Assembly: GCA_958431155.1 (NCBI GenBank)
Contig: OY288106.1
Coordinates: 653,161 to 717,160, forward strand
Reading direction: 5' to 3'
DNA from: an uncultured candidatus Porisulfidus sp.
GTDB taxonomy: Bacteria; Pseudomonadota; Gammaproteobacteria; Poriferisulfidales; Poriferisulfidaceae
Length of the DNA stretch: 64,000 nt
This document shows positions 1 through 8,801 of the stretch, piece by piece; positions within the stretch are counted from its first letter, which is position 1; every line of letters starts with the position of its first letter. The translations under genes were made by a program, and so were the position numbers. The notes under the pieces were generated by a model, which did not search any database, had not been told where the DNA came from, and saw only the letters and a program-made list of their open reading frames with translations.

Positions 1-243
1 ATTGCGCGGTGCATCGCCGAGCGTTATCAAGGTGATCGGCTGAACCCTTACTTTGTTGCGGGCTGTGAGAGCTTGGTGGAACAATACGAGCCTGATCTTT
101 GGCTGTACGGCCATACGCACCAGGCAGAAGACTTCGTGCTAGGAGGAACTAGATTCGTTAATAATGCCCGTGGTTATCCTAATGAAAAATCAGAAATTGA
201 TTTCAGGGCCGACAAGATTATCGAGGTCGGGTGTGAAGCCTAG
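1..243 (+). CDS. Metallophosphoesterase, C-terminal fragment (5' end outside window)
   Basis: The reading frame is open from the first base and stops at 241-243, giving the last 80 residues. It contains the motif LYGHTH followed by a short strand-rich tail with FVNNARGYPNE. The GHTH motif supplies metal-ligand histidines in the calcineurin-like phosphoesterase fold, so this is very probably the end of a metal-dependent phosphoesterase. The substrate cannot be told from the fragment. Its stop codon overlaps the stop codon of the opposing FAH-family gene by four bases, so the two genes converge without a terminator between them. Confidence 0.75.
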   Translation: MARCIAERYQGDRLNPYFVAGCESLVEQYEPDLWLYGHTHQAEDFVLGGTRFVNNARGYPNEKSEIDFRADKIIEVGCEA

Positions 244-1007
244 CGGTACTCGTTTCGCAGGCATCCGATTCCTTCGATTTCGACTTCCACTGTACAGCCG
301 CGCGGCATAGGACCAAGTCCCACCGAGGTCCCGCAGCAGATCACATCTCCCGGGCACAGGGTCATATTCGCGGACAGCTTCGAGACCGTTTCCATCGGCG
401 ACATCATCATGTCCGAAGCCGGATAACGCTGTTTTTCCTCGCCATCGACGCGCGTTACGATCTCCAAATCCCGATAATCCAGCCCGGTCGCGACGACTGG
501 CCCGAATACTCCGAACGTATCGAATCCTTTTGACCGTGTCCATTGGTCAAATCCCGCATATTCCTTCAATAAACTGAACGCGGTCACGTCGTTGATGCAG
601 GTATAGCCGAAAATGGCCCGTTCCGCTTCATTCGGGGAGGCCTCGCTGACGGTCTGTCCAATAACAATCCCGAGTTCGCCTTCGTAAAACACATCTTCCG
701 TGACCGAGGCTGGATGCCTGATCACCTCGCCAGTCGCCAGGAACGAGGAATTGGCCTTGAACAGGTATAGCGGAGTTTCTGGATACTGCAGCCCCTTCTC
801 GTCGGCCAAAGCCCGGTAATTGTTCCAAAGCGCCGGCATCTTGTTCGGCATGGTCGGAGTCAACACACGAACCTCGCCCAATGGAACCGTCCGATCAGTT
901 AACACGGGCGCTGCGAACATATCGCCTTCGTACACCAGAATGGTGGAATCTTTCAACTGACCGAAACGCACCCGGCCGTCGTGCTCGAAACGAATCCAGT
1001 GCGTCAT
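240..1007 (-). CDS. Fumarylacetoacetate hydrolase (FAH) family protein
   Basis: A protein of 255 residues with the FAH-fold signature: the metal-binding glutamates in YEGELGIVIG, then DVTAFSLL, TRSKGFDTFGVFGP and the C-terminal GDVICCGTSVGLGP. Members hydrolyse or isomerise ring-cleavage or acylpyruvate-type diketo acids with a divalent metal; which substrate is used here cannot be said. The start ATG at 1007 was chosen because it fits the family N-terminus (MTHWIRFEHDG) and overlaps the stop of dusA as ATGA, indicating translational coupling. A longer frame upstream lies entirely inside dusA and was not used. Confidence 0.85.
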   Translation of the reverse strand: MTHWIRFEHDGRVRFGQLKDSTILVYEGDMFAAPVLTDRTVPLGEVRVLTPTMPNKMPALWNNYRALADEKGLQYPETPLYLFKANSSFLATGEVIRHPASVTEDVFYEGELGIVIGQTVSEASPNEAERAIFGYTCINDVTAFSLLKEYAGFDQWTRSKGFDTFGVFGPVVATGLDYRDLEIVTRVDGEEKQRYPASDMMMSPMETVSKLSANMTLCPGDVICCGTSVGLGPMPRGCTVEVEIEGIGCLRNEYR

Positions 1008-1969
1008 GCGTACGCAACCCGGCAGGCAGTCTCCCGCAAAGCCTGGAGCGCCGATACAGAAGAATCCGGGCAGGCAGCGGCCTGCCTCCAGCCTTTTGCG
1101 CCCGGACACCCCCGGAATAGTCCTGTGATATGACGCGTCATGCGAGCCAGCGGCACCCCTGCCCTGCACTGCTCTTCCAGGTACGGTAAATAGGCATCAA
1201 ACGCTTCCAGCGGTGTTTCTGGGACTTGTGAATCCGGAAACAGGACTCTCTCAATCTGGCGGATGGCCCAGTGATCCTCGCATGCCAACCTCCCAACCAT
1301 CACGCCGTCGACCTGGGCCAAGTGCTGCTGCACTTCCTCGACCGAACGAATGCCGCCATTGATCACAATGGTCAGATGCGGGAATTCGCGCTTAAGTGCC
1401 CATACACGCTCGTAATTCAAGGGAGGAATCGTGCGATTCTGCTTTGGGCTAAGCCCGGACAACATAGCGATTCGCGCATGTACATAAAACGTTCGGCAGC
1501 CGGCATCTGCGACGGTCTGGACGAATTCCGTCAAGACCTCCTCCGCATCCTGTCGATCCACGCCGATGCGGCACTTTACCGTTACCGGAATGCGGACTTT
1601 TGCCTGCATCGCCGCTACACAACCCGCAACCCGGAGAGGTTCTTTCATCAAGCAGGCTCCGAAACGCCCTGCTGAGACGCGGCTGCTTGGACACCCGACG
1701 TTCAGGTTCACCTCGCCATAGCCGAAATCTTGTGCAATGGCGGCACAACGAGCCAAATCGTCCGGGTCGCTGCCACCGAGCTGGAGTGCAACCGGCTGTT
1801 CGGCCGGATCGAATCCAAGCAGGGATTCGGCATCTCCATGCAAAACTGCTCCCGACGCCACCATTTCGGTAAACAGCCAAGCATGCGGCGACAGAACTCT
1901 CAGGAAATACCGGAAATGACGGTCCGTATGGTCCATCATCGGGGCAATGCAGAAAATTCGCTTGGGCAT
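1004..1969 (-). CDS. dusA: tRNA-dihydrouridine(20/20a) synthase DusA
   Basis: A 321-residue flavoprotein of the Dus family, which reduces uridine to dihydrouridine in the tRNA D-loop using FMN and NAD(P)H. Visible signatures are CIAPMMDHTDRHFR at the N-terminus, EVNLNVGCPS with the catalytic cysteine, the GRFGACLM stretch, YVHARIAMLSGLSPKQNR and INGGI. The SGLSPKQNR loop and the overall length fit the DusA subfamily better than DusB or DusC. The ATG at 1969 gives the normal family N-terminus. It is the first gene of a two-gene unit with the FAH-family hydrolase, an unexpected partner. Confidence 0.93.
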   Translation of the reverse strand: MPKRIFCIAPMMDHTDRHFRYFLRVLSPHAWLFTEMVASGAVLHGDAESLLGFDPAEQPVALQLGGSDPDDLARCAAIAQDFGYGEVNLNVGCPSSRVSAGRFGACLMKEPLRVAGCVAAMQAKVRIPVTVKCRIGVDRQDAEEVLTEFVQTVADAGCRTFYVHARIAMLSGLSPKQNRTIPPLNYERVWALKREFPHLTIVINGGIRSVEEVQQHLAQVDGVMVGRLACEDHWAIRQIERVLFPDSQVPETPLEAFDAYLPYLEEQCRAGVPLARMTRHITGLFRGCPGAKGWRQAAACPDSSVSALQALRETACRVAYA

Positions 1970-2059
1970 AAGACGCCTCAGGCGTTCATTGTAAATCAAC
2001 AAGATAAGCCTGTCCTCTACCTTGGGGGTGTTTTTTGACGCTATAGTAGTGAGCCGCGT

Positions 2060-3007
2060 ATGGCCTTGGCCGCAATGATTCCGTCTCCGACTCCCGCGCT
2101 CCAAATCAAAGGGCTCAAGAAAACCTATGCCACTGGCGTAGAGGCACTACATGGAATCGACCTGGAAGTACAGCATGGAGACTTCTTTGCGCTCCTCGGG
2201 CCCAATGGAGCCGGAAAATCAACCGCCATTGGCATTATTTCTTCGCTAGTGACGTTTTCGGAAGGTTCGGTCACGATCTTCGGGCACGACATCGTGAATG
2301 ACTATGCCGCCGCCCGGGCCTGCCTTGGCCTAGTGCCACAGGAATTCAACTTCAACCAATTCGACCCGGTTTGCGAAATCCTCATGCACCAAGCCGGGTA
2401 TTACGGCATCCGCCGCCAGGACGCCGCCAAGCGAGCACAAAGGCTTTTAGAACAGTTCGATTTGTGGGAAAAGCGTTCGGTCATGGCCCGCGAACTGTCG
2501 GGGGGCATGAAACGCCGATTGATGATCGCACGGGCCATGATCCACGACCCTCAACTTCTGATCCTGGACGAACCCACCGCGGGAGTAGATCTTGAAATCC
2601 GGCACAACCTCTGGCATTACCTCAAGGAAATCAATTCCCAAGGCACGACCATCATCCTGACCACTCACTACCTAGAAGAAGCAGAGCAATTGTGCCGGAC
2701 CATCGCGATCATTTCCAACGGACGAATCCGCGCCGACACCACGATGCGGGAACTACTGGATCAACTCGACTCGGAACACTTTGTCCTTTACTTGAAAAAC
2801 CCCCTACTCCACTGCCCGAAGATTGACGGCTACGCCCTGCACTGCCCAGATTCGCGGACACTGGAGGCCACGGTCAGCAAAGGCGCCGACTTGAACCACC
2901 TGTTCGACGAACTCAATGCCCAAGGCATCGACATCGTCAGCATGAAAAACAAGACCAACCGATTGGAAAAACTTTTTCTGCAATTGGTCGGACACCGTTT
3001 TGACTGA
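2060..3007 (+). CDS. ABC transporter ATP-binding protein (YadG-like)
   Basis: A 315-residue ABC ATPase with Walker A GPNGAGKST (about residues 47-55), the signature LSGGMKRR (146-153), Walker B LLILDEP (166-172) and the switch histidine in TTHYLEEAE. Members of this group (YadG/DrrA-like) power ABC-2 type exporters. The permease gene follows after six bases, so the pair forms one exporter operon. The exported substrate is unknown; YadGH-type systems have no firmly assigned cargo. The start at 2060 is an ATG; a second ATG at 2075 is possible. It diverges from dusA across a 90-base gap. Confidence 0.9.
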   Translation: MALAAMIPSPTPALQIKGLKKTYATGVEALHGIDLEVQHGDFFALLGPNGAGKSTAIGIISSLVTFSEGSVTIFGHDIVNDYAAARACLGLVPQEFNFNQFDPVCEILMHQAGYYGIRRQDAAKRAQRLLEQFDLWEKRSVMARELSGGMKRRLMIARAMIHDPQLLILDEPTAGVDLEIRHNLWHYLKEINSQGTTIILTTHYLEEAEQLCRTIAIISNGRIRADTTMRELLDQLDSEHFVLYLKNPLLHCPKIDGYALHCPDSRTLEATVSKGADLNHLFDELNAQGIDIVSMKNKTNRLEKLFLQLVGHRFD

Positions 3008-3013
3008 AGCATC

Positions 3014-3787
3014 ATGTCATTGAAGCAACAACTCGTCGCTCTCCAGAGCATGCTGATCCGGGAGTATCTGCGCTTCATACGCATCTGGGTCCAGACTCTC
3101 TTGCCGCCAGCAATTACGACGGTCCTGTACTTCATCATCTTCGGAGAACTGATCGGCTCCCAACTGGCCGACATCGGCGGCTATCGCTACATGGACTACA
3201 TCGCCCCCGGCCTTGTTTTGATGTCCGTCATCACCAACGCCTATGCCAATGTCGTCTCCTCGTTCTATAGCTCAAAATTCCAGCGACATATCGAGGAATT
3301 GCTGGTTTCCCCGGTATCGAATTTCGTCATCCTGACCGGTTTCGTCGGCGGCGGCGTCATGCGTGGATTGTCCGTCGGACTGACAGTCACGGCGGTGACC
3401 GTCTTTTTTGCCGAGATCCCGCTCTCCCACCTTGCCCTGACATTAGGAGTCGCCGTCCTGACCTGCATCCTGTTCTCTCTTGCCGGATTCATCAACGGCA
3501 TCTACGCGAAAAGTTTTGACGACATCTCGATCATTCCGACTTTCGTGTTGACCCCTTTGACTTACCTGGGGGGCATTTTCTACTCCTTAGACATGCTCTC
3601 ACCTTTCTGGCAGCAAGTCTCCCTGTTCAACCCGATCCTGCATATGATCGGGTTGTTCCGCTATGGCTGGATGGGAATTCAGGAAGTGGACACGGTCAAT
3701 TCCCTGCTTCTGATTATCGCGGTCATCGTCATGCTGACTTACGTCTGCCTACGGCTACTCAAGCGGGGTACCGGCATTCGGCCTTAG
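3014..3787 (+). CDS. ABC-2 type permease (YadH-like)
   Basis: A 257-residue membrane protein with about six hydrophobic segments and the ABC-2 permease features: an N-terminal amphipathic stretch with a positively charged REYLRFIRIW, an IEELLVSPVS cytoplasmic loop, and LTPLTYLGGIFYSL before the last helices. It is the membrane half of the exporter whose ATPase is encoded immediately upstream. A short inverted repeat (CATACT...AGTATG, 3791-3810) follows the stop but lacks a T-run, so termination there is uncertain. The DNA becomes clearly AT-rich just after this gene. Confidence 0.9.
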   Translation: MSLKQQLVALQSMLIREYLRFIRIWVQTLLPPAITTVLYFIIFGELIGSQLADIGGYRYMDYIAPGLVLMSVITNAYANVVSSFYSSKFQRHIEELLVSPVSNFVILTGFVGGGVMRGLSVGLTVTAVTVFFAEIPLSHLALTLGVAVLTCILFSLAGFINGIYAKSFDDISIIPTFVLTPLTYLGGIFYSLDMLSPFWQQVSLFNPILHMIGLFRYGWMGIQEVDTVNSLLLIIAVIVMLTYVCLRLLKRGTGIRP

Positions 3788-3896
3788 ATCATACTTTCAA
3801 CATAGTATGGGGCAGAATCCTTTAAAATCTTCGAATCAGCAATATTCTTGGCCCGAGAGTAAAGTCACAACATTGGGAAATAGAGAGGTTTACTAA

Positions 3897-4805
3897 ATGC
3901 AAAAAGCTTTTACTATGCGCATTTTCGTTCCAAGCGGCGATCCAGAGGGGCTCCGTCTTATTGATCGAATGAACTGGACGGGCTTGGGTTTGGCTTTTCC
4001 TAGAATCGAGTGGCCAAAAATTAAACAACGTGATCAGTTTGCTCGTACAGGCATCTACATTCTTGTCGGCTACGAAGGAGAGAGTCAGGATGATGACCTT
4101 CCCACGATCTATGTCGGCCAAGCGGGTAGTGTACACGATCGCATAGATTCCCACATTCAACATAAAGATTTCTGGGATCGCGGGATAGTTTTCGTTTCAA
4201 CGAGTGGGGGTCTTAATAGTGCCCATGTTTCCTGGCTTGAATATGCTCTGATTGCTCGTGCCACTAAAGCTAAGCGATGTCACCTTGACAATAATAATGA
4301 ACCTAATGAACCGACTCTAACAGAAGCTGAAAAAGCTGATGTTCAGAGTTTTCTGGAGGAAATCCTCCAAATTGTCCCTCTCGTTGGCCTTCGTGTCTTC
4401 GACCTCCCGAAGCCAATTGCAACATCAGAAATCACAACTATGCCCGAACCTCCATCGGATCAGCGCGATACTGTAATCGTTCCAGCCAAACCGGAAGGTT
4501 TTGAAGAAGTATTTCTCGGTGAGGGTTGCTGGTACGCGATTCGTATCTCTGGGAGCATGCTAACAAAAATTAAACATATTGCGGCATATCAAATTCACCC
4601 TATATCTGCTATAACTCATTACGCCCCTATCGAACGAATAGAGCCATACGGCGAAAGTGGCAAATACAAACTAATCTTTTCGAAACCCGCACAAAAACTC
4701 AAGGAGAAAATCCCTCTTGGAAATGCCCCAATGGGAGCCATGCAAGGGCCACGCTATACGACTTTTGACAAACTAACGACGGCTAAAAGCGTCAATGACA
4801 TATAG
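3897..4805 (+). CDS. GIY-YIG nuclease family protein
   Basis: A 302-residue protein with a GIY-YIG endonuclease core: GIY at residues 52-54, YVGQAG at 72-77 (the YIG element), a conserved arginine at 82 in DRIDSHI, the metal-binding glutamate at 115 in WLEYALI and asparagines at 132-134. Together these are the catalytic residues expected of an active GIY-YIG nuclease. Residues about 150-302 form a C-terminal region I do not recognise, perhaps for substrate binding. A good ribosome site (AGAGAGG, 3882-3888) supports the start at 3897. Codon and base composition are much more AT-rich than the flanking genes, which suggests transfer. The HEPN-like gene follows after nine bases. Confidence 0.8.
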   Translation: MQKAFTMRIFVPSGDPEGLRLIDRMNWTGLGLAFPRIEWPKIKQRDQFARTGIYILVGYEGESQDDDLPTIYVGQAGSVHDRIDSHIQHKDFWDRGIVFVSTSGGLNSAHVSWLEYALIARATKAKRCHLDNNNEPNEPTLTEAEKADVQSFLEEILQIVPLVGLRVFDLPKPIATSEITTMPEPPSDQRDTVIVPAKPEGFEEVFLGEGCWYAIRISGSMLTKIKHIAAYQIHPISAITHYAPIERIEPYGESGKYKLIFSKPAQKLKEKIPLGNAPMGAMQGPRYTTFDKLTTAKSVNDI

Positions 4806-4814
4806 GGGAAAAAA

Positions 4815-5336
4815 TTGGATAATATTTCTGGTCTGGATAAAGCCATTGAGATTTTGAGACCGCATTGGCAAGAATTCCGAGAACATTTCAATAGCGAAAA
4901 TACAAAACACAAAGAGCTTTTACGAGCGAACCCTACTATTTTAGGAAGAGTAATTAAGTGCCATCTGATATCTGAACTCTATATTGACAACTATCTACGC
5001 GAAAAATTGGCCATCGCAAACATTGCTGATGCTCGCTTATCCTACTATCAGAAAGCAAAATTGCTTCCTGATCAAGGGTTACCTCCAATGTTTGTCAAAC
5101 CAGGACTTCTAAAGCTTCATCAAATAAGAAACAAAGTCGCACATAATCTAGGCTCTGATGTGCTTCTAAAAGATCTTCAGTCCATGATTGCGATCATGCG
5201 CCTGATGGGTCGGGAAATAGAGGGCCTAGGTCCGGTTGAAATAATTGAGTCGTTTACGACACTAGCCTGCACTTTTCTCATCGTTACACCGCCTCACTTA
5301 GAAGATACATTTGTGGAAGCTATTGAAAAACTATAA
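4815..5336 (+). CDS. Putative HEPN-like protein
   Basis: A 173-residue, mostly helical protein of unknown function. The one recognisable element is RNKVAH at residues 105-110, which matches the R-x4-H motif of HEPN domains; many HEPN proteins are RNases of toxin or defence systems, others only bind nucleotides or RNA. The start is TTG at 4815, five bases after AGGGGA, and no better start is present. It follows the GIY-YIG gene closely and shares its AT-rich composition, so the two are probably co-transcribed and acquired together. The HEPN call rests on a short motif and needs a profile search. Confidence 0.55.
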   Translation: MDNISGLDKAIEILRPHWQEFREHFNSENTKHKELLRANPTILGRVIKCHLISELYIDNYLREKLAIANIADARLSYYQKAKLLPDQGLPPMFVKPGLLKLHQIRNKVAHNLGSDVLLKDLQSMIAIMRLMGREIEGLGPVEIIESFTTLACTFLIVTPPHLEDTFVEAIEKL

Positions 5337-5464
5337 TAAATGTAGTGGACGGGAAAATATCCGAGTTACCAATAAGTCGCCACCGGAAAATGAACATTGA
5401 ATTTCAGTTTTTAGGCATGTGGCCCCTCAAGACTCTATACATGCACTAGGGGTACGTTAACCTT

Positions 5465-5926
5465 ATGGAACAAGTGGCGACACTAGCATCAGTAGTTGCG
5501 GGCGCTATTATTGCGCTGGCAGGCACTGTATTGCAGCACTGGCTTGATCGCGGTGATCGAAAAAAACGACTTTTACAACAAAAACTAGAGCATCTTTTGC
5601 TTCTCGTATTTTCTTTAAAGACTTTGACTAGTGAAATGGACAATCAAGCTCTTGGTCTCTCTGATGCAATTGATCTCGACGAGCCTATAGGAGAGATCCA
5701 GGTAATTTCAAACCTTTACTTTCCTAGTCTAGTTTCTTTTGTAGACCGAGTACTAGTTGCATCTCTTGAGTACAAGACAGTTACGCTGAAATTCAAGAAA
5801 AATAGACTTAATAACAATATAACTATGGATTATTCTGACCTAATAAAAGAACCATATCAAAAATTGATTTATGAAATTGAGAGCTTATTGAAAAAGACGC
5901 AAAGTTTAGCAAAAGACTTTACTTGA
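5465..5926 (+). CDS. Small single-pass membrane protein, function unknown
   Basis: A 153-residue protein with one N-terminal hydrophobic segment (about residues 5-24, ASVVAGAIIALAGTVLQHWL) followed by a basic stretch DRGDRKKRLLQQK and a soluble, mainly helical tail. This layout places the tail in the cytoplasm. I do not recognise a family. The gene is AT-rich like its two upstream neighbours, but a 128-base gap separates it from the HEPN-like gene, so it may have its own promoter. It is the last gene of the accessory patch before tRNA-Glu. Confidence 0.55.
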   Translation: MEQVATLASVVAGAIIALAGTVLQHWLDRGDRKKRLLQQKLEHLLLLVFSLKTLTSEMDNQALGLSDAIDLDEPIGEIQVISNLYFPSLVSFVDRVLVASLEYKTVTLKFKKNRLNNNITMDYSDLIKEPYQKLIYEIESLLKKTQSLAKDFT

Positions 5927-6003
5927 ACCCATGTTGTCGCCCTATGACTATCTAATATCGTAGGGCCTCTCAAGGACGTATTAGAACTGCTGCAACATGT
6001 AAC

Positions 6004-6079
6004 TGGCGTCCCCAAGGGGATTCGAACCCCTGTTGCCGCCGTGAAAGGGCAGTGTCCTAGGCCTCTAGACGATGGGGAC
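6004..6079 (-). tRNA. tRNA-Glu (anticodon TTC)
   Basis: Read on the minus strand, the sequence folds into a full cloverleaf: acceptor GTCCCC pairing with GGGGAC, anticodon loop CTTTCAC with anticodon TTC, a T-loop GGTTCGAATCC, and an encoded CCA at 6004-6006. The gene lies 48 bases downstream of gltX on the same strand, so the tRNA and the synthetase that charges it may share a transcript. Its 3' end faces the AT-rich accessory patch. Confidence 0.95.
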
Positions 6080-6127
6080 TATACAGTCGGATGCGCACTC
6101 TAAGTCAAAAGTGCCCTATTCGTCAAA

Positions 6128-7528
6128 TTATGCACTTGGAATCGCATTCCGTAAACGTTGCATCGCACGTTCCTTCCCGAGCAAAACCAGAGTGTCCTCA
6201 ATGGAGGGCGAGACCGTCCCCCCGGTCACGGCGACGCGCAGCGGCTGCGCGACCTTGCCGGGCTTGACCTGATGGCGTTCGCAGGCGGCGCTGAGCAAAT
6301 TCGCCAAGGATTCAGCATCCCAGTCAGCCTGTTCCATCTCGTCTGCCAGTTCCTGCAGGATCGCGAGAGCCTTTGGGGTAAGAAACTTTTCTCGCGCCGA
6401 CTCGTCCATTCCCGGATCTTCCAACAGCAGCCAGCGGCTCTGGGTGGCCATGTCCGCCACGTTGCGGCAACGTTTGCGTTGCACTTCAATGAGTGCGTTC
6501 CGATCCGAGGAATCCAAGGCATTGGAGTTCAGGCCTAGACGGGAGCAATGCCAATCGAATTCGGCATTGACCTCACTTTCAGACACCCGGTCCATCTGTT
6601 GCTGATTGACCCAGGCCATTTTCTTGGGATCGATCCGGCTTGCAGCTGAGTTCAGCCCAGAAAGGTCGAATTGCTGAATCAGCGCTTCGACCGAAAACAG
6701 TTCGTCGTCTCCATGGGCCCAGCCCAGGCGCGCCAAGATGTTCATCAAGGCTGTGGGCAGATACCCCTGCTCGCGGTACTGTGCCATGTCGGCGGAATCT
6801 TTCCGTTTGGACATTTTGCGTCCATCCTCGTCTAGGACCATCGGCAGGTGCGTATAACCAGGCGCATCCGCACCCAGTGCAGAAAGGATGTGAACCTGAC
6901 GCGGCGTGTTGTTGAGATGGTCGTCTCCCCGGATGATGTGCGTGACACCCGCATCCATGTCGTCCACCACGACGGCCAAGTGATAGGTTGCGCTCCCATC
7001 CGCCCGGGCAATCACCAGATCGTCCAGTTCGGAGCTGGAAAAGCATACCTCCCCTTTCAGGCTGTCTCGGACAACCACGTCACCTTCAAGCGGGGTTTTG
7101 AACCGGATTACCGATTGTGCCGACGGAAGATTGCCCCGGTCGCGACAATGACGGTCGTAGCGTGGCTTGAGTTTCGCCGCCGTCTGCTCCTTGCGTAATT
7201 GTTCCAGGCGTTCCGGAGGGCAGTCGCAATAGTAGGCCTTCCCTTGGGCGACCAGTTCCTGGATAATTCCCCGATGACGCTCCGCCCTTTGCGACTGGTA
7301 GACCACCTCGCCATCCCAGTCCATACCCATCCACTGCAGCATGGACATGATTTGCTGGCAATGCTCGTCCTTGGAACGTTCCCGATCGGTGTCTTCGATG
7401 CGCAGGAAGAATTGTCCACCGCAATGCCGTGCGTAAAGCCAGTTGTACAAAGCCGTGCGGGCTCCCCCCAAGTGCAAAGCACCCGTCGGGCTTGGAGCAA
7501 ACCGGGTTCGGACTGCGGAGTTGGACAT
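6128..7528 (-). CDS. gltX: Glutamyl-tRNA synthetase
   Basis: A 466-residue class I aminoacyl-tRNA synthetase that charges tRNA-Glu. The N-terminal FAPSPTGALHLGG carries the HIGH-type signature and KMSKRKDS is the KMSKS loop; the C-terminal part is the helical anticodon-binding region. The zinc-binding segment is reduced to CDCPPERLEQ. Length is normal for bacterial GltX. It diverges from zapE across 136 bases and runs toward tRNA-Glu. Confidence 0.96.
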   Translation of the reverse strand: MSNSAVRTRFAPSPTGALHLGGARTALYNWLYARHCGGQFFLRIEDTDRERSKDEHCQQIMSMLQWMGMDWDGEVVYQSQRAERHRGIIQELVAQGKAYYCDCPPERLEQLRKEQTAAKLKPRYDRHCRDRGNLPSAQSVIRFKTPLEGDVVVRDSLKGEVCFSSSELDDLVIARADGSATYHLAVVVDDMDAGVTHIIRGDDHLNNTPRQVHILSALGADAPGYTHLPMVLDEDGRKMSKRKDSADMAQYREQGYLPTALMNILARLGWAHGDDELFSVEALIQQFDLSGLNSAASRIDPKKMAWVNQQQMDRVSESEVNAEFDWHCSRLGLNSNALDSSDRNALIEVQRKRCRNVADMATQSRWLLLEDPGMDESAREKFLTPKALAILQELADEMEQADWDAESLANLLSAACERHQVKPGKVAQPLRVAVTGGTVSPSIEDTLVLLGKERAMQRLRNAIPSA

Positions 7529-7664
7529 TTCGGGCGGGAAGCAAATGCAGAATAAGGAAAACCTATCTTACAGTTTGAGCGCTGATTCTGGTCGAACTGA
7601 ACGCCGATTCACTCGGTGCGTCTATGTAGAATAGAAGTTCGGTTTTGCGGCCACGCATGTCTTT

Positions 7665-8759
7665 ATGTTCATTGATGCTTACGAAGCGCAAATTGCCCGG
7701 AGGCATTTCACGGCCGACCCGTCGCAATATCAGGCCGCTCAACAGTTCCAACTTATCTTTGACCACTTGACTCGGCACTCGCGTGCCAAGGCGCTTATCC
7801 ACGACCGGCTGCGCCGCTTGAAATCCAACTCGCCTGCACAAATGTCCGGCCTGTGGCTGTGGGGCTCGGTCGGGAGTGGCAAAACTTACCTGATGGACCT
7901 GTTCTTCCATTCCCTTCCCCTGCACAAGAAGCGACGCATGCATTTCCATCGCTTCATGCGCCACATACATTACAAGCTCAAGCGCCTCCAGGACCGGCGT
8001 GATCCTATCGACCTCATTGCCGCCCACATGGCGAAAAAATACAAGGTGATCTGCATCGACGAATTTTTCGTTTCAGACATCACGGACGCCATGATCCTGG
8101 CTGGCCTCCTGGAAGGCCTGTTCCGGCGCCGGGTCACATTGGTCGCAACCTCCAATTGCTCCCCGGACAAACTCTACGAGGGAGGGTTGCAGCGAGAACG
8201 GTTTCTGCCTGCGATCGAAATGATCAAGAAACACATGACGGTGTTCGAACTGGCGACATCTTGCGACTACCGTCTGCAGCATCTGGACCAAACCGAAACC
8301 TATTGCCTCAGCGGCAACGGGACCGCTGAACCGATTCTTCAGGATCATTTCCAGTACCTGGCATCGGATCTGGATCGAAAAGAGACGACCATTGAAGTCG
8401 AAGGCCGCGCCATTCCAGTCAAGCGCCTGTCGCATGACGCAATCTGGTTCGATTTCGATGACCTGTGCCAATCGCCCCGCTGCGTTAACGACTACATCGC
8501 AATTGCACGTTGCTTCCACACCGTGCTGGTCTCGGGCATCCCGGTCCTCGATTCGTCGACGGACGACAGCGCGCGGCGCTTCATCGAAATGATCGACGAA
8601 TTCTATGATCGCAATGTGACGCTGATCGTCTCCGCAGCGGCCGAGCCGGACCAGCTATACCAAGGAAAACGCCTGAAGCGGGAATTCGAGCGAACCGCGA
8701 GCCGCCTGCACGAGATGCGGAGCCAAGCCTACCTGGGACGGTCGCATCGCCTCCATTGA
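7665..8759 (+). CDS. zapE: Cell division protein ZapE (AFG1-family ATPase)
   Basis: A 364-residue AFG1/ZapE ATPase. Walker A GSVGSGKT is at residues 67-74, Walker B ICIDEFFV near 130, followed by FVSDITDAMIL and TLVATSN, all typical of the family. In E. coli ZapE associates with the Z-ring and is needed under stress and low oxygen. The start is the ATG at 7665 (MFIDAYEAQ); another ATG at 7657 is out of frame. The gene precedes mdh with a gap of 42 bases. Confidence 0.92.
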   Translation: MFIDAYEAQIARRHFTADPSQYQAAQQFQLIFDHLTRHSRAKALIHDRLRRLKSNSPAQMSGLWLWGSVGSGKTYLMDLFFHSLPLHKKRRMHFHRFMRHIHYKLKRLQDRRDPIDLIAAHMAKKYKVICIDEFFVSDITDAMILAGLLEGLFRRRVTLVATSNCSPDKLYEGGLQRERFLPAIEMIKKHMTVFELATSCDYRLQHLDQTETYCLSGNGTAEPILQDHFQYLASDLDRKETTIEVEGRAIPVKRLSHDAIWFDFDDLCQSPRCVNDYIAIARCFHTVLVSGIPVLDSSTDDSARRFIEMIDEFYDRNVTLIVSAAAEPDQLYQGKRLKREFERTASRLHEMRSQAYLGRSHRLH

Positions 8760-8801
8760 TTCCCTGCTTATATCATTCCATCCCATCAGAAGAACCCAAC
8801 C

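Noticed and set aside
3788..6079. Possible attachment-site duplication of the tRNA-Glu 3' end at the far side of the AT-rich island
   Set aside because: The tRNA 3' sequence (GATTCGAACCCC region) was not found repeated near 3788-3900, and no integrase gene is present.
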